From positions 1-64,000 of the forward strand of contig CAWFAP010000006.1 in NCBI GenBank assembly GCA_963813975.1: 64,000 bases of DNA. Direction: 5' to 3'. A program made the position numbers and the translations under genes. Positions 37,489 through 46,099 of this stretch are shown here, one piece after another (positions within the stretch are counted from its first letter, which is position 1; every line of letters begins with the position of its first letter). This stretch comes from RYN-230 sp963813975. GTDB lineage: Bacteria; Actinomycetota; Actinomycetes; Streptosporangiales; Streptosporangiaceae. The notes beneath the pieces are model-generated. The model was not told the DNA's origin and made no database searches. It saw only the letters and a program-made list of their open reading frames with translations.

Positions 37489-38069
37489 CGCCAGATCCCC
37501 TCGCGACGCCAGATCCCCTCGCGACACCCGTCATCGCCCTGCGCGCCATGACCCGTGCCGACCTTCCCGCCGTGCTCCGCCTGGAAGAGTCCCTGTTCGG
37601 GGACGAGGCATGGTCGGAGGCCATGCTGGCGTCCGAACTGAAGGGGGCGGAGGCCAGCGGCCGCTACTACCTGATCGCGGAGGACGCTGGCGCGCTGGTG
37701 GGCTACGCGGGCTTGCTCAGCCCGGGCGGTGGCCAGTCCGACGTGCTCACCATGGCCGTCGCCCAGGATCGGTGGGGCCAGCGGATCGGGGCCCTGCTGC
37801 TGGACGCCCTGGTCGCCGAGGCGGCCCGGCGGGGCGGCACCGACGTCTTCCTCGAGGTCCGGGTGGACAACGAGCGCGCGCAGCGCCTGTACCGCAGCCG
37901 GGGGTTCACCGAGATCGGCATCCGGCGCGGCTACTACCAGCCGTCCGGGACGGACGCCCTGGTGATGCAGCTGACCCTGCCCCGCGCCCGCCGGTTCGGC
38001 TTCTCCGGTGCGCGACGCTCCGGCACCAAACACGGGGACCCCAAGCCGGCGGCCGGAGGTCCCCGATGA
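37485..38069 (+). CDS. rimI: ribosomal-protein-alanine N-acetyltransferase RimI-like (GNAT)
   Basis: 194 residues with a GNAT fold: MTRADLPAVLRLEESLF, the acetyl-CoA loop VAQDRWGQRIGALLLDAL (Q-x-x-G-x-G-like), and LEVRVDNERAQRLYRSRGF with YYQPSGTDALVM. E. coli RimI acetylates the S18 N-terminus; actinobacterial forms may have wider targets. The first residues repeat D-P-L-A-T-P twice, encoded by an 18-bp duplication. GTG at 37485 overlaps tsaB; the TGA overlaps the tsaD ATG. Confidence 0.9.
   Translation: MTPDPLATPDPLATPVIALRAMTRADLPAVLRLEESLFGDEAWSEAMLASELKGAEASGRYYLIAEDAGALVGYAGLLSPGGGQSDVLTMAVAQDRWGQRIGALLLDALVAEAARRGGTDVFLEVRVDNERAQRLYRSRGFTEIGIRRGYYQPSGTDALVMQLTLPRARRFGFSGARRSGTKHGDPKPAAGGPR
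37488..37523 (+). repeat. 18-bp duplication at the rimI 5' end
   Basis: ACGCCAGATCCCCTCGCG occurs twice in tandem (37488-37505 and 37506-37523), in frame, duplicating six residues at the N-terminus. Confidence 0.9.
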
Positions 38070-39103
38070 CATCCCCCCTCGCCCCCCTGGTCCTGGGCAT
38101 CGAGACATCGTGCGACGAGACCGGCGCCGGGCTGGTGCGCGGGCACGAGCTGCTGGCCGATTCGGTGGCCTCGAGCGTGGCGGAGCACGCCCGTTTCGGT
38201 GGCGTGGTGCCCGAGGTGGCCAGCCGCGCGCACCTGGAGGCCATGGTCCCCGCGGTGGACCGGGCGCTGGCCACGGCCGGGGTCACGCTGGCCGACGTGG
38301 ACGCGATCGCGGTGACCGCGGGCCCGGGGCTGACCGGGGCGCTGCTGGTCGGCGTCTGCGCGGCCAAGGCCTACGCGCTGGCCCTGGGCAAGCCGCTGTA
38401 TGCGGTGAACCACCTGGCCGCGCACATCGCCGTGGACCAGCTGGAGCACGGCCCGCTGCCCGAGCCGGCCATCGCACTGCTGGTGTCCGGCGGGCACTCC
38501 TCGCTGCTGCTGGCCCGGGACATCGCCGGCGACGTGCAGCCGCTCGGCGCCACCATCGACGACGCCGCCGGTGAGGCCTACGACAAGGTGGCCCGGGTGC
38601 TGGGGCTGCCGTTCCCGGGCGGGCCGCCGATCGACAAGGAGGCCCGGACCGGTGACCCCGCCGCGATCGCCTTCCCCCGGGCCAAGTACCGGGACCAGAC
38701 CTTCGACTTCTCCTTCTCGGGGCTGAAGACCGCCGTGGCCCGCTGGGTGGAAGACCGGCGTGCGGCCGGGGCCAGCGTGCCGGTGGCGGATGTCGCGGCT
38801 TCCTTCCAGGAGGCGGTGGCGGACGTGCTGACCCGCAAGGCCGTGCAGGCCTGCCGGGCTAACGGCGTGGACCACCTGGTCATCGGCGGGGGCGTGGCGG
38901 CCAACTCCCGGCTGCGCGCCCTGGCCGCGGAGCGCTGCGAGGCGGCCGGCCTCCGGCTGCGGGTGCCGCGGCCCGGGCTGTGCACTGACAACGGGGCCAT
39001 GGTGGCCGCGCTGGGCGCGGAACTCGTGGCCCGCGACGTCAAGCCGTCATCGCTGGACGTCGGCGCCGATTCGGCGCTGCCGGTGACCAGCGTCCTGGTC
39101 TGA
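38066..39103 (+). CDS. tsaD: tRNA N6-threonylcarbamoyladenosine transferase TsaD
   Basis: 345 residues, the catalytic subunit that transfers threonylcarbamoyl to A37 of ANN-decoding tRNAs. Seen are GIETSCDETGAGLV near the N-terminus, the metal-binding NHLAAHI, VSGGHSSLLLA and GGGVAANSRLR, all family signatures. ATG at 38066 overlaps the rimI TGA (ATGA). It ends the tsa group; groES follows after a 212-bp regulatory region. Confidence 0.96.
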   Translation: MTSPLAPLVLGIETSCDETGAGLVRGHELLADSVASSVAEHARFGGVVPEVASRAHLEAMVPAVDRALATAGVTLADVDAIAVTAGPGLTGALLVGVCAAKAYALALGKPLYAVNHLAAHIAVDQLEHGPLPEPAIALLVSGGHSSLLLARDIAGDVQPLGATIDDAAGEAYDKVARVLGLPFPGGPPIDKEARTGDPAAIAFPRAKYRDQTFDFSFSGLKTAVARWVEDRRAAGASVPVADVAASFQEAVADVLTRKAVQACRANGVDHLVIGGGVAANSRLRALAAERCEAAGLRLRVPRPGLCTDNGAMVAALGAELVARDVKPSSLDVGADSALPVTSVLV

Positions 39104-39153
39104 TGGGCGGCCGCGTCTCCGGGCCGGTCCCGCCCAGGTCGCGCGGCTGAGGT

Positions 39154-39182
39154 TTGACGTCGCGGCGCGCCCGGACTACTGT
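39154..39182 (+). promoter_or_regulatory. groES-groEL promoter
   Basis: TTGACG (39154-39159), 17 bp, TACTGT (39177-39182). The CIRCE operator starts 6 bp after the -10, so it covers the transcription start, the usual HrcA arrangement. Confidence 0.7.
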
Positions 39183-39188
39183 TCGGGA

Positions 39189-39215
39189 CTGGCACTCTCT
39201 AGGGTAGAGTGCTAA
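39189..39215 (+). promoter_or_regulatory. CIRCE operator (HrcA site)
   Basis: CTGGCACTC, 9 bp, GAGTGCTAA. The consensus is TTAGCACTC-N9-GAGTGCTAA: the right arm is perfect and the left arm differs at two positions. HrcA repression of groES-groEL at CIRCE is well established in Actinobacteria. Confidence 0.9.
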
Positions 39216-39315
39216 TGCGACGTAAGGCTGGACTGGCACCCGCGACGACAGCTGGCCATGGTCGTTCCTCTCTAATAGTCGTTTCCCCATCCTTTTCGGA
39301 GGAGGAGGTCAGATC

Positions 39316-39627
39316 GTGGCGACCGCTACCAAGGTTGTTCTCAAGCCACTCGAAGACCGGATCGTGGTTCGTACCCTGGAGGCCGAGCAGACCACGGCGT
39401 CCGGGCTCGTGATCCCGGACACCGCCAAGGAGAAGCCCCAGGAGGGCGAAGTCCTGGCGGTCGGCCCCGGCCGGTTCGACGATGCTGGCGCCAAGCGCGT
39501 CCCGATGGACGTCAAGGTCGGTGACGTGGTGCTGTACAGCAAGTACGGCGGCACCGAGGTGAAGTACCACGGCGAGGAGTACCTGGTGCTCTCTGCCCGT
39601 GACGTGCTCGCCATCATCGAGAAGTAG
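39316..39627 (+). CDS. groES: co-chaperonin GroES
   Basis: 103 residues starting VATATKVVLKPLEDRIVVR, with the mobile loop EAEQTTASGLVIPDTAKEKP (residues 20-39) that contacts GroEL and the GKVGDVVLYSKYGGTE-type roof region. GTG at 39316 with GGAGGAGGAGG upstream. The leader carries CIRCE. A large hairpin lies between it and groEL. Confidence 0.97.
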   Translation: MATATKVVLKPLEDRIVVRTLEAEQTTASGLVIPDTAKEKPQEGEVLAVGPGRFDDAGAKRVPMDVKVGDVVLYSKYGGTEVKYHGEEYLVLSARDVLAIIEK

Positions 39628-39685
39628 ATCGAGCAGTAAATCGCGGTTGCGCCGCGGGCCCTGCGGCCCGCAGCCAGGACCGCCT

Positions 39686-39731
39686 CGGACCACCGCCCCG
39701 GCGCTTCCCTGGCGTCCGGGGCGGTAGTCCG
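39686..39731 (+). promoter_or_regulatory. 15-bp-stem hairpin in the groES-groEL spacer
   Basis: CGGAC-C-ACCGCCCCGG (39686-39701) pairs with CCGGGGCGGT-A-GTCCG (39716-39731), one C/A mismatch in a 16-position stem with a 14-nt loop. The spacer is 210 bp, long for groESL, with no second CIRCE. The hairpin may be a processing site or attenuator giving unequal groES and groEL output. Confidence 0.55.
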
Positions 39732-39837
39732 TAGGACCAGGGCCCCGCAGGACCAAGGGGTCCGCAGGACTGAACCGGGCCCACGGCCGGCTTGCCGGCC
39801 GCCGGGCACGACCTATACATGGCAATTTGAGGTGCTC

Positions 39838-41463
<1,626 letters not shown>

Positions 41464-41494
41464 GGCCCGAGAACCAAGGGTCCGCAACGAACAC

Positions 41495-41538
41495 CCGCAG
41501 GCCCCCGCCCCGGCTCCGGCCCGGGCGGGGGCCTGCGG
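41495..41538 (+). terminator. groEL terminator
   Basis: CCGCAGGCCCCCGCCC (41495-41510) and GGGCGGGGGCCTGCGG (41523-41538) are perfect 16-bp inverted copies around a 12-nt loop, 31 bp after the groEL stop. It is the strongest hairpin in the window and is consistent with the end of the heat-shock operon. Confidence 0.8.
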
Positions 41539-41875
41539 CGTACTCCCCGCCGGGCGGCAGGCCCGGGCTCCTCCGCCCCGGCGTGAGGACCGGCGCGCAG
41601 GAAGGCCGTCCGCCCGGCGGACGCCTGCCCGGGCGGCCGGGCCAGTTCGTGATCAGACGATGGGTGTCACTAGGGCAGCACCGATCGGTTGATCACGAAG
41701 CTAATGATCATGGCTCCGGCCGGTGGGGGCCCGAGGGCTGAGGCCGGCTGGGTGGAGGTCCCCCGTGGGGAGCGGGGGCCGCGTGGGGCGGGTTCACGCG
41801 GTTGCGCGGCCCCCGCCCTGGTGCTTGTCTATCTTTGCCGCGAAAGCGACACTCCGAGGAATTCCAATTACACAC

Positions 41876-41893
41876 AGTAGTCAATTGATTACT
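41876..41893. promoter_or_regulatory. AT-rich palindrome upstream of the sigma factor
   Basis: AGTAGTCAATTGATTACT is an 18-bp near-perfect palindrome (one mismatched pair) centred on CAATTG. It looks like a dimeric repressor or activator site. The 11-mer CAGTAGTCAAT at its left edge recurs at 50250-50260 beside the carboxypeptidase start. Confidence 0.5.
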
Positions 41894-41922
41894 GGTAGTT
41901 ATTTCATGTTCGGAACGTGGTC

Positions 41923-41977
41923 ACGTGGTACATCAATGTGACCTTTCCGTTGCCCACATTGATGAGGGCAACCACGT
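41923..41977 (+). promoter_or_regulatory. nested and mutually exclusive dyads before the sigma factor
   Basis: CATCAATGTG (41931-41940) and CACATTGATG (41955-41964) are perfect 10-bp inverted copies. Outside them ACGTGGT (41923-41929) and ACCACGT (41971-41977) also pair. A competing stem GTTGCCC (41949-41955) with GGGCAAC (41966-41972) uses part of the same bases, so only one fold can form. The structure ends 21 bp before the GTG start, in the leader or operator region of the sigma-factor gene. Confidence 0.5.
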
Positions 41978-41998
41978 TTTCCTGGGCATCATGCAGTC

Positions 41999-42820
41999 GT
42001 GAGCGAGGGATGCATCATCCGGGCCGTGGCCGACGGGCAGGGAGTTGTGCTCCCGGCCGGCACCGCGGTGGCCGAGGGGGCGGGGGCCCGCGAGCACGGT
42101 CCCCACGAGCACGGTCCCCACGAGCACGGTCCCCACGAGCACGGTCCCCACGAGCACGGTCCCCACGAGCACGGTACCTACGAGAGAAGTTACGGCCCGG
42201 GCGGTTCCGGCCCGGGCTCCCACGGCGAAGGCGGCTACGGCCAGGGCTGGGCCGACACCGAATCCGGCGGCTTCGCGGAACTGGCCCATCTCGCGGTGCG
42301 TGGTCACCCGGGGGCGATCGAGGCCCTGCTGGAGCGGATCCGCCCCATGGTGGTCCGGTACTGCCGGGCCCGGCTGGGCCGGATCACCGGTCACTACTAC
42401 GTGGCCGACGACGTGGCCCAGGAGGTCTGCCTGGCCGTGCTGGCCGCGTTGCCCCGGTACCGCGACATGGGCAGGCCGTTCGCATCGTTCGTATTCGGCA
42501 TCGCCTCGCACAAGGTGGCCGACGCGGTCCGCAACGCGTCCCGGCTCGCGGTGCCGTGCGAGGACCTGCCCGACGGGCCGGACGACCGGCCCGGTCCGGA
42601 AGAGACGGTGGTGGCCTACATTGAGGCGGAACGTACCCGGGCGCTCCTCGCCCAGTTGCCGCATCACCTACGTGAGCTGCTAATACTACGCGTGGTGACC
42701 GGTCTGTCCGCCGAGGAAACGGGTAACGTACTCGGTATGTCAGCAGGGGCGGTAAGGGTGGCCCAGCACCGGGCGCTGGCCCGGCTCCGGGTGCTTGCGG
42801 TCGAGGAGTCGATTGCGTGA
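41999..42820 (+). CDS. sigD: SigD/ShbA-type ECF-like sigma factor with His-rich N-terminal repeats
   Basis: 273 residues. Region 2 is FAELAHLAVRGHPGAIEALL to YVADDVAQEVCLAVLAALPRY; region 4 ends LSAEETGNVLGMSAGAVRVAQ-HRALARLR, the -35-recognition helix-turn-helix. Position next to groEL and guaB and the following anti-sigma gene match SigD of Mycobacterium and ShbA of Streptomyces. The first ~95 residues are additional, with six copies of a His-Glu-His-Gly-Pro unit (residues about 32-61). GTG at 41999 has no clear ribosome-binding site, and a start after the repeats is possible. The GTGA overlap couples it to the anti-sigma gene. Confidence 0.85.
   Translation: MSEGCIIRAVADGQGVVLPAGTAVAEGAGAREHGPHEHGPHEHGPHEHGPHEHGPHEHGTYERSYGPGGSGPGSHGEGGYGQGWADTESGGFAELAHLAVRGHPGAIEALLERIRPMVVRYCRARLGRITGHYYVADDVAQEVCLAVLAALPRYRDMGRPFASFVFGIASHKVADAVRNASRLAVPCEDLPDGPDDRPGPEETVVAYIEAERTRALLAQLPHHLRELLILRVVTGLSAEETGNVLGMSAGAVRVAQHRALARLRVLAVEESIA
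42092..42181 (+). repeat. six 15-bp repeats encoding His-rich pentapeptides in the sigma factor
   Basis: GAGCACGGTCCCCAC is repeated five times perfectly from 42092 to 42166, with a sixth changed copy at 42167-42181. Each unit encodes Glu-His-Gly-Pro-His, giving eleven histidines in thirty residues. Copy number is likely to vary between strains. Confidence 0.95.
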
Positions 42821-43335
42821 TCACGGGGCGCGGACCTGGAGCGCCCGGTGTGACGCCCGGTCTGGAGTTCACACGCAGGCGGGCGGCAGCGGGTAGTACC
42901 GAGGGCCGGGCCGTCGATCTCAGTGAGATCCGGCGGTCCGAGGAAGCCATCAACGTGCTCGCGGCGCGGGGCGCCGCCGGGCCGGGACTTAACGCTGACC
43001 CGGCGCTGGCCCTGCTGGGTGCGCTGGTCGCGGACGTGGACACGCCGGGCACGCTGGCCGGGCCCCGGGTTCACGGGCCGGGTGATCTCCAGCGCGCCCG
43101 GGCCGGATGGCCCGGCCGGGCGGCCGGGCAGCGGGCCGGGGCCTGGCAGGCCCTGGGTGCGCCCTCCCAGGGTGCGGCCGCGTGGCTACGGGCGGCGGTC
43201 GCGGGCGGCGTGGTGGCCGGCCTGGCCAGCATCACCAGCCTCATCGCCACCAGCATGCTGGCCCGGCTGGCCCGCGGCCCGGCGCGAGGTGCCCGGTGGG
43301 GGCAGCGGCCGGCCCGGCGGGGCCGCGTGCGCTGA
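42817..43335 (+). CDS. RsdA-like anti-sigma factor (single-pass membrane protein)
   Basis: 172 residues. DLSEIRRSEEAINVLAARG (about 34-52) followed by ADPALALLGALVADVD fits the sigma-binding segment of RsdA, the anti-SigD factor of mycobacteria. The match is by eye and by position. A hydrophobic segment (about 128-152: AAVAGGVVAGLASITSLIAT and on) would span the membrane, leaving a short Arg-rich end. GTG at 42817 overlaps the sigma-factor TGA. RsdA-type factors are freed by proteolysis to release the sigma factor. Confidence 0.72.
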   Translation: MITGRGPGAPGVTPGLEFTRRRAAAGSTEGRAVDLSEIRRSEEAINVLAARGAAGPGLNADPALALLGALVADVDTPGTLAGPRVHGPGDLQRARAGWPGRAAGQRAGAWQALGAPSQGAAAWLRAAVAGGVVAGLASITSLIATSMLARLARGPARGARWGQRPARRGRVR

Positions 43336-43399
43336 CCATCACGGCGGCGGGCTCCCTCTAGACTGGGTGATGTCCTGCAGCCACCCTCCGGAAGGTGTC

Positions 43400-44893
43400 A
43401 TGAGCGACGTCGGCAAGTTCGCCCCTCCGGCCCTGACCTTCGACGACGTCCTGCTGCTGCCCGCGCACTCCGAAGTCATGCCCGGTGAGGCGGACACCAC
43501 GGCCCGGCTCACCCGCCGGATCACGCTGAACGTGCCGCTGGTCTCCTCGGCCATGGATACCGTGACCGAGGCCCGGATGGCCATCGCCATGGCGCGCATC
43601 GGGGGCGCCGGTGTACTGCACCGGAACCTCTCCGTGGACGACCAGGCGCAGCAGGTGGACACGGTGAAGCGGTCCGAGGCTGGCATGATCACCAACCCGG
43701 TCACCTGCGGCCCGGACGCCACCGTGGGCGAGGTCGAGCAGCTGTGTGCCCGGTACCGCATCTCCGGCGTCCCGGTGACCAGCCCGGACGGGGTCCTGGT
43801 CGGCATCGTGACGAACCGCGACATCCGCTTCGTGACCGACCACAGCCGCCGGGTCGCGGAGGTCATGACGACCACACCGCTGATCACCGCGCCGGTCGGG
43901 GTGTCCAGGGACGAGGCGTTCGCCCTGCTGCGCCAGCACAAGGTGGAGAAGCTGCCGCTGATCGACAGTACGGGCAAGTTGCGCGGCCTGATCACGGTCA
44001 AGGACTTCACCAAGAGCGAGAAGTTCCCCAGCGCCACCAAGGACGGCGAGGGACGCCTGGTGGTCGGCGCGGCTGTGGGGGTCGGTGAGGACGCCAAGGG
44101 GCGGGCCCAGGCCCTGGTCGAGGCGGGCGCCGATTTCCTCGTGATAGACACCGCACACGGTCATTCCCAGGCCGTCCTGGACATGGTGCGCCAGGTCAAG
44201 GCCAACCTCCGGGTCGACGTGATCGGCGGGAACATCGCCACCCGGGCCGGGGCCCAGGCGCTGATCGACGCGGGCGTGGACGGGGTCAAGGTCGGCGTCG
44301 GGCCGGGCTCGATCTGCACCACCCGGGTCGTGGCCGGTGTCGGCGTGCCCCAGGTCACCGCGATCTACGAAGCGGCGCAGGCGACCCGGGCCGCGGGTGT
44401 GCCGCTGATCGGCGACGGCGGCCTGCAGCACTCCGGCGACATCGCCAAGGCCATCGCGGCCGGCGCGGACACCGTGATGCTGGGCAGCCTGCTGGCCGGG
44501 TGCGAGGAAGGTCCCGGCGAGATGGTCTTCATCCACGGCAAGCAGTACAAGCTGTACCGGGGGATGGGCTCGCTCGCCGCGATGCGCAACGCCGAGCGCG
44601 GCCGGTCCTACTCCAAGGACCGCTACTTCCAGGACGACGTGCTGCGCGAGGACAAGCTGGTGCCCGAGGGCATCGAGGGCCAGGTGCCCTACCGGGGTCC
44701 GCTCGCCGCGGTGGCCAACCAGCTGGCTGGCGGGCTGCGGGCGGCCATGGGGTACTGCGGCGCGCGGACCGTGGCCGAGCTCCAGGAGGCCAGGTTCACC
44801 CAGATCACCGCGGCCGGTCTGGCGGAAAGCCATCCGCACGACATCGAGATGACCGCGGAAGCGCCGAACTACGCCCGGCGCGGGCGGGCCTGA
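43400..44893 (+). CDS. guaB: inosine-5'-monophosphate dehydrogenase
   Basis: 497 residues converting IMP to XMP. Starts near LTFDDVLLLPAHSEV; two CBS domains lie at about 100-225 (MTTTPLITAPVGVSRDEAF and neighbours). The catalytic loop GPGSICTTRVVAGVG carries the active-site Cys, and the flap region GMGSLAAMRNAERGRSYSKD is present. ATG at 43400 with CCGGAAGG upstream; an in-frame ATG at 43370 would follow the -10-like TAGACT (43359-43364) too closely. GuaB2 type, paired with guaB3 as in other Actinobacteria. Confidence 0.96.
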   Translation: MSDVGKFAPPALTFDDVLLLPAHSEVMPGEADTTARLTRRITLNVPLVSSAMDTVTEARMAIAMARIGGAGVLHRNLSVDDQAQQVDTVKRSEAGMITNPVTCGPDATVGEVEQLCARYRISGVPVTSPDGVLVGIVTNRDIRFVTDHSRRVAEVMTTTPLITAPVGVSRDEAFALLRQHKVEKLPLIDSTGKLRGLITVKDFTKSEKFPSATKDGEGRLVVGAAVGVGEDAKGRAQALVEAGADFLVIDTAHGHSQAVLDMVRQVKANLRVDVIGGNIATRAGAQALIDAGVDGVKVGVGPGSICTTRVVAGVGVPQVTAIYEAAQATRAAGVPLIGDGGLQHSGDIAKAIAAGADTVMLGSLLAGCEEGPGEMVFIHGKQYKLYRGMGSLAAMRNAERGRSYSKDRYFQDDVLREDKLVPEGIEGQVPYRGPLAAVANQLAGGLRAAMGYCGARTVAELQEARFTQITAAGLAESHPHDIEMTAEAPNYARRGRA

Positions 44894-44902
44894 CCTGGGC
44901 GG

Positions 44903-44968
44903 CCGGAACCAGGCGGCCCGGAACCAGGCGGCACTGAGATAGGCGGAACTGAGGATAGGCGGAACTGA
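44903..44968. repeat. short tandem repeats between guaB and guaB3
   Basis: CCGGAACCAGGCGGC occurs twice (44903-44917, 44918-44932), then ATAGGCGGAACTGA occurs twice (44939-44952, 44955-44968). They fill most of the 78-bp spacer. Confidence 0.8.
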
Positions 44969-44971
44969 ACC

Positions 44972-46099
44972 ATGACCACCGTGGAGATCGGCCGGGGCAA
45001 GACCGGCCGCCGCGCCTACCCGCTCGATGAGATCGGCATCGTCCCGTCCCGGCGGACCAGGGACCCCGAGGAGGTCTCGGTCGCCTGGCAGATCGACGCC
45101 TACCGGTTCGAGATGCCGCTGGTGGCCTCGCCGATGGACAGCGTGGTGTCGCCGGCCTTCGCCGCCAGGCTCGGCGCGCTCGGCGGGCTGGCCGTGCTGG
45201 ATCTGGAAGGGCTGTGGACCCGGTTCGCGGACCCGGAGCCCATCGTGGCCGAGGTCGCGCAGCTCCCCCAGGAGGCCGCCACCCGGCGGCTCCAGGAGAT
45301 CTACGCCGAGCCGATCAAGGAAGAGCTGATCGGGCAGCGGATCGAGGAGATCCGCTCGGCGGGTGTCACCACCGCGGCCCGGCTGTCGCCGCAGCGGACC
45401 GTCCGATACTACAAGACCGTCATCGACGCGGGCGTCAACATCTTCGTGATCCGCGGCACCACGGTGTCCGCCGAGCACGTGTCCGGGCACGCGGAACCGC
45501 TCAACCTGAAGCAGTTCATCTACGAGCTCGACGTGCCGGTCATCGTGGGCGGCTGCGCCACCTACACCGCCGCGCTGCACCTGATGCGCACCGGCGCGGC
45601 CGGCGTGCTGGTCGGCTTCGGCGGCGGGTCGGGGCACACCACGGCCGCGGTGCTGGGCGTGACCGTGCCGATGGCCACCGCGATCGCGGACGTGGCTGCG
45701 GCGCGCCGCGAGTACCTGGACGAATCCGGCGGCCGCTACGTGCACGTGATCGCCGACGGCGGGATGACCCGCAGCGGTGACATCGCCAAGGCGCTCGCCT
45801 GCGGCTCGGACGCGGTCATGGTTGGCTCGCCGTTCGCCCGGGCGGCCGAGGCCCCGGGCCGCGGCTACCACTGGGGAAGCGAGGCGCACCACCCCGAGCT
45901 GCCCCGGGGCGCCCGGGTTGAGGTAGGCACGGTCGGCACGCTGGAGCAGATCCTGCACGGCCCTTCCGACGTTCCCGACGGCTCGCTCAACCTGATCGGC
46001 GCCCTCCGCCGGACCATGGCCACCTCCGGGTACTCCGACCTCAAGGAGTTCCAGCGCGTCGAGGTGGCCGTGACACCGAATGCGTCGCCGCGACGGTGA
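44972..46099 (+). CDS. guaB3: GuaB3 family IMP dehydrogenase-related protein
   Basis: 375 residues with an IMPDH-like barrel but no CBS domains. Starts EIGRGKTGRRAYPLDEIG; PLVASPMDSVVS and RYVHVIADGGMTRSGDIAKA correspond to IMPDH core motifs. In the loop equivalent to GSICTT the sequence reads GFGGGSGHTTAAV, without cysteine. The family is ubiquitous in Actinobacteria beside guaB2; its cellular role is less clear. ATG at 44972. Its TGA overlaps the glpD GTG. Confidence 0.93.
   Translation: MTTVEIGRGKTGRRAYPLDEIGIVPSRRTRDPEEVSVAWQIDAYRFEMPLVASPMDSVVSPAFAARLGALGGLAVLDLEGLWTRFADPEPIVAEVAQLPQEAATRRLQEIYAEPIKEELIGQRIEEIRSAGVTTAARLSPQRTVRYYKTVIDAGVNIFVIRGTTVSAEHVSGHAEPLNLKQFIYELDVPVIVGGCATYTAALHLMRTGAAGVLVGFGGGSGHTTAAVLGVTVPMATAIADVAAARREYLDESGGRYVHVIADGGMTRSGDIAKALACGSDAVMVGSPFARAAEAPGRGYHWGSEAHHPELPRGARVEVGTVGTLEQILHGPSDVPDGSLNLIGALRRTMATSGYSDLKEFQRVEVAVTPNASPRR

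Larger units (their letters stand above)
41539..41998. other. 460-bp gap before the sigma factor, AT-rich in its second half
   Basis: Between the groEL terminator and the sigma-factor start. The first part is ordinary GC-rich spacer. From about 41840 the sequence becomes markedly AT-rich, unlike anything else in the window, and contains several dyads listed separately. I see no whiB, bldM or other gene here, although such regulators sit beside this sigma factor in relatives. Confidence 0.6.

Noticed and set aside
42092..42181. CRISPR-like array in the sigma-factor gene
   Set aside because: Units are contiguous 15-mers without spacers and in frame; this is a coding tandem repeat.
41933..42667. 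Minus-strand frame with repeated VGTVL opposite the sigma factor
   Set aside because: It is the complement of the 15-bp repeats and of sigma region 2; the plus frame has clear sigma-factor motifs.
43332..43364. guaB promoter CTGACC / TAGACT
   Set aside because: The -10 is good but the spacer would be 21 bp, so the pair does not qualify as a standard promoter; a different -35 or an activator would be needed.
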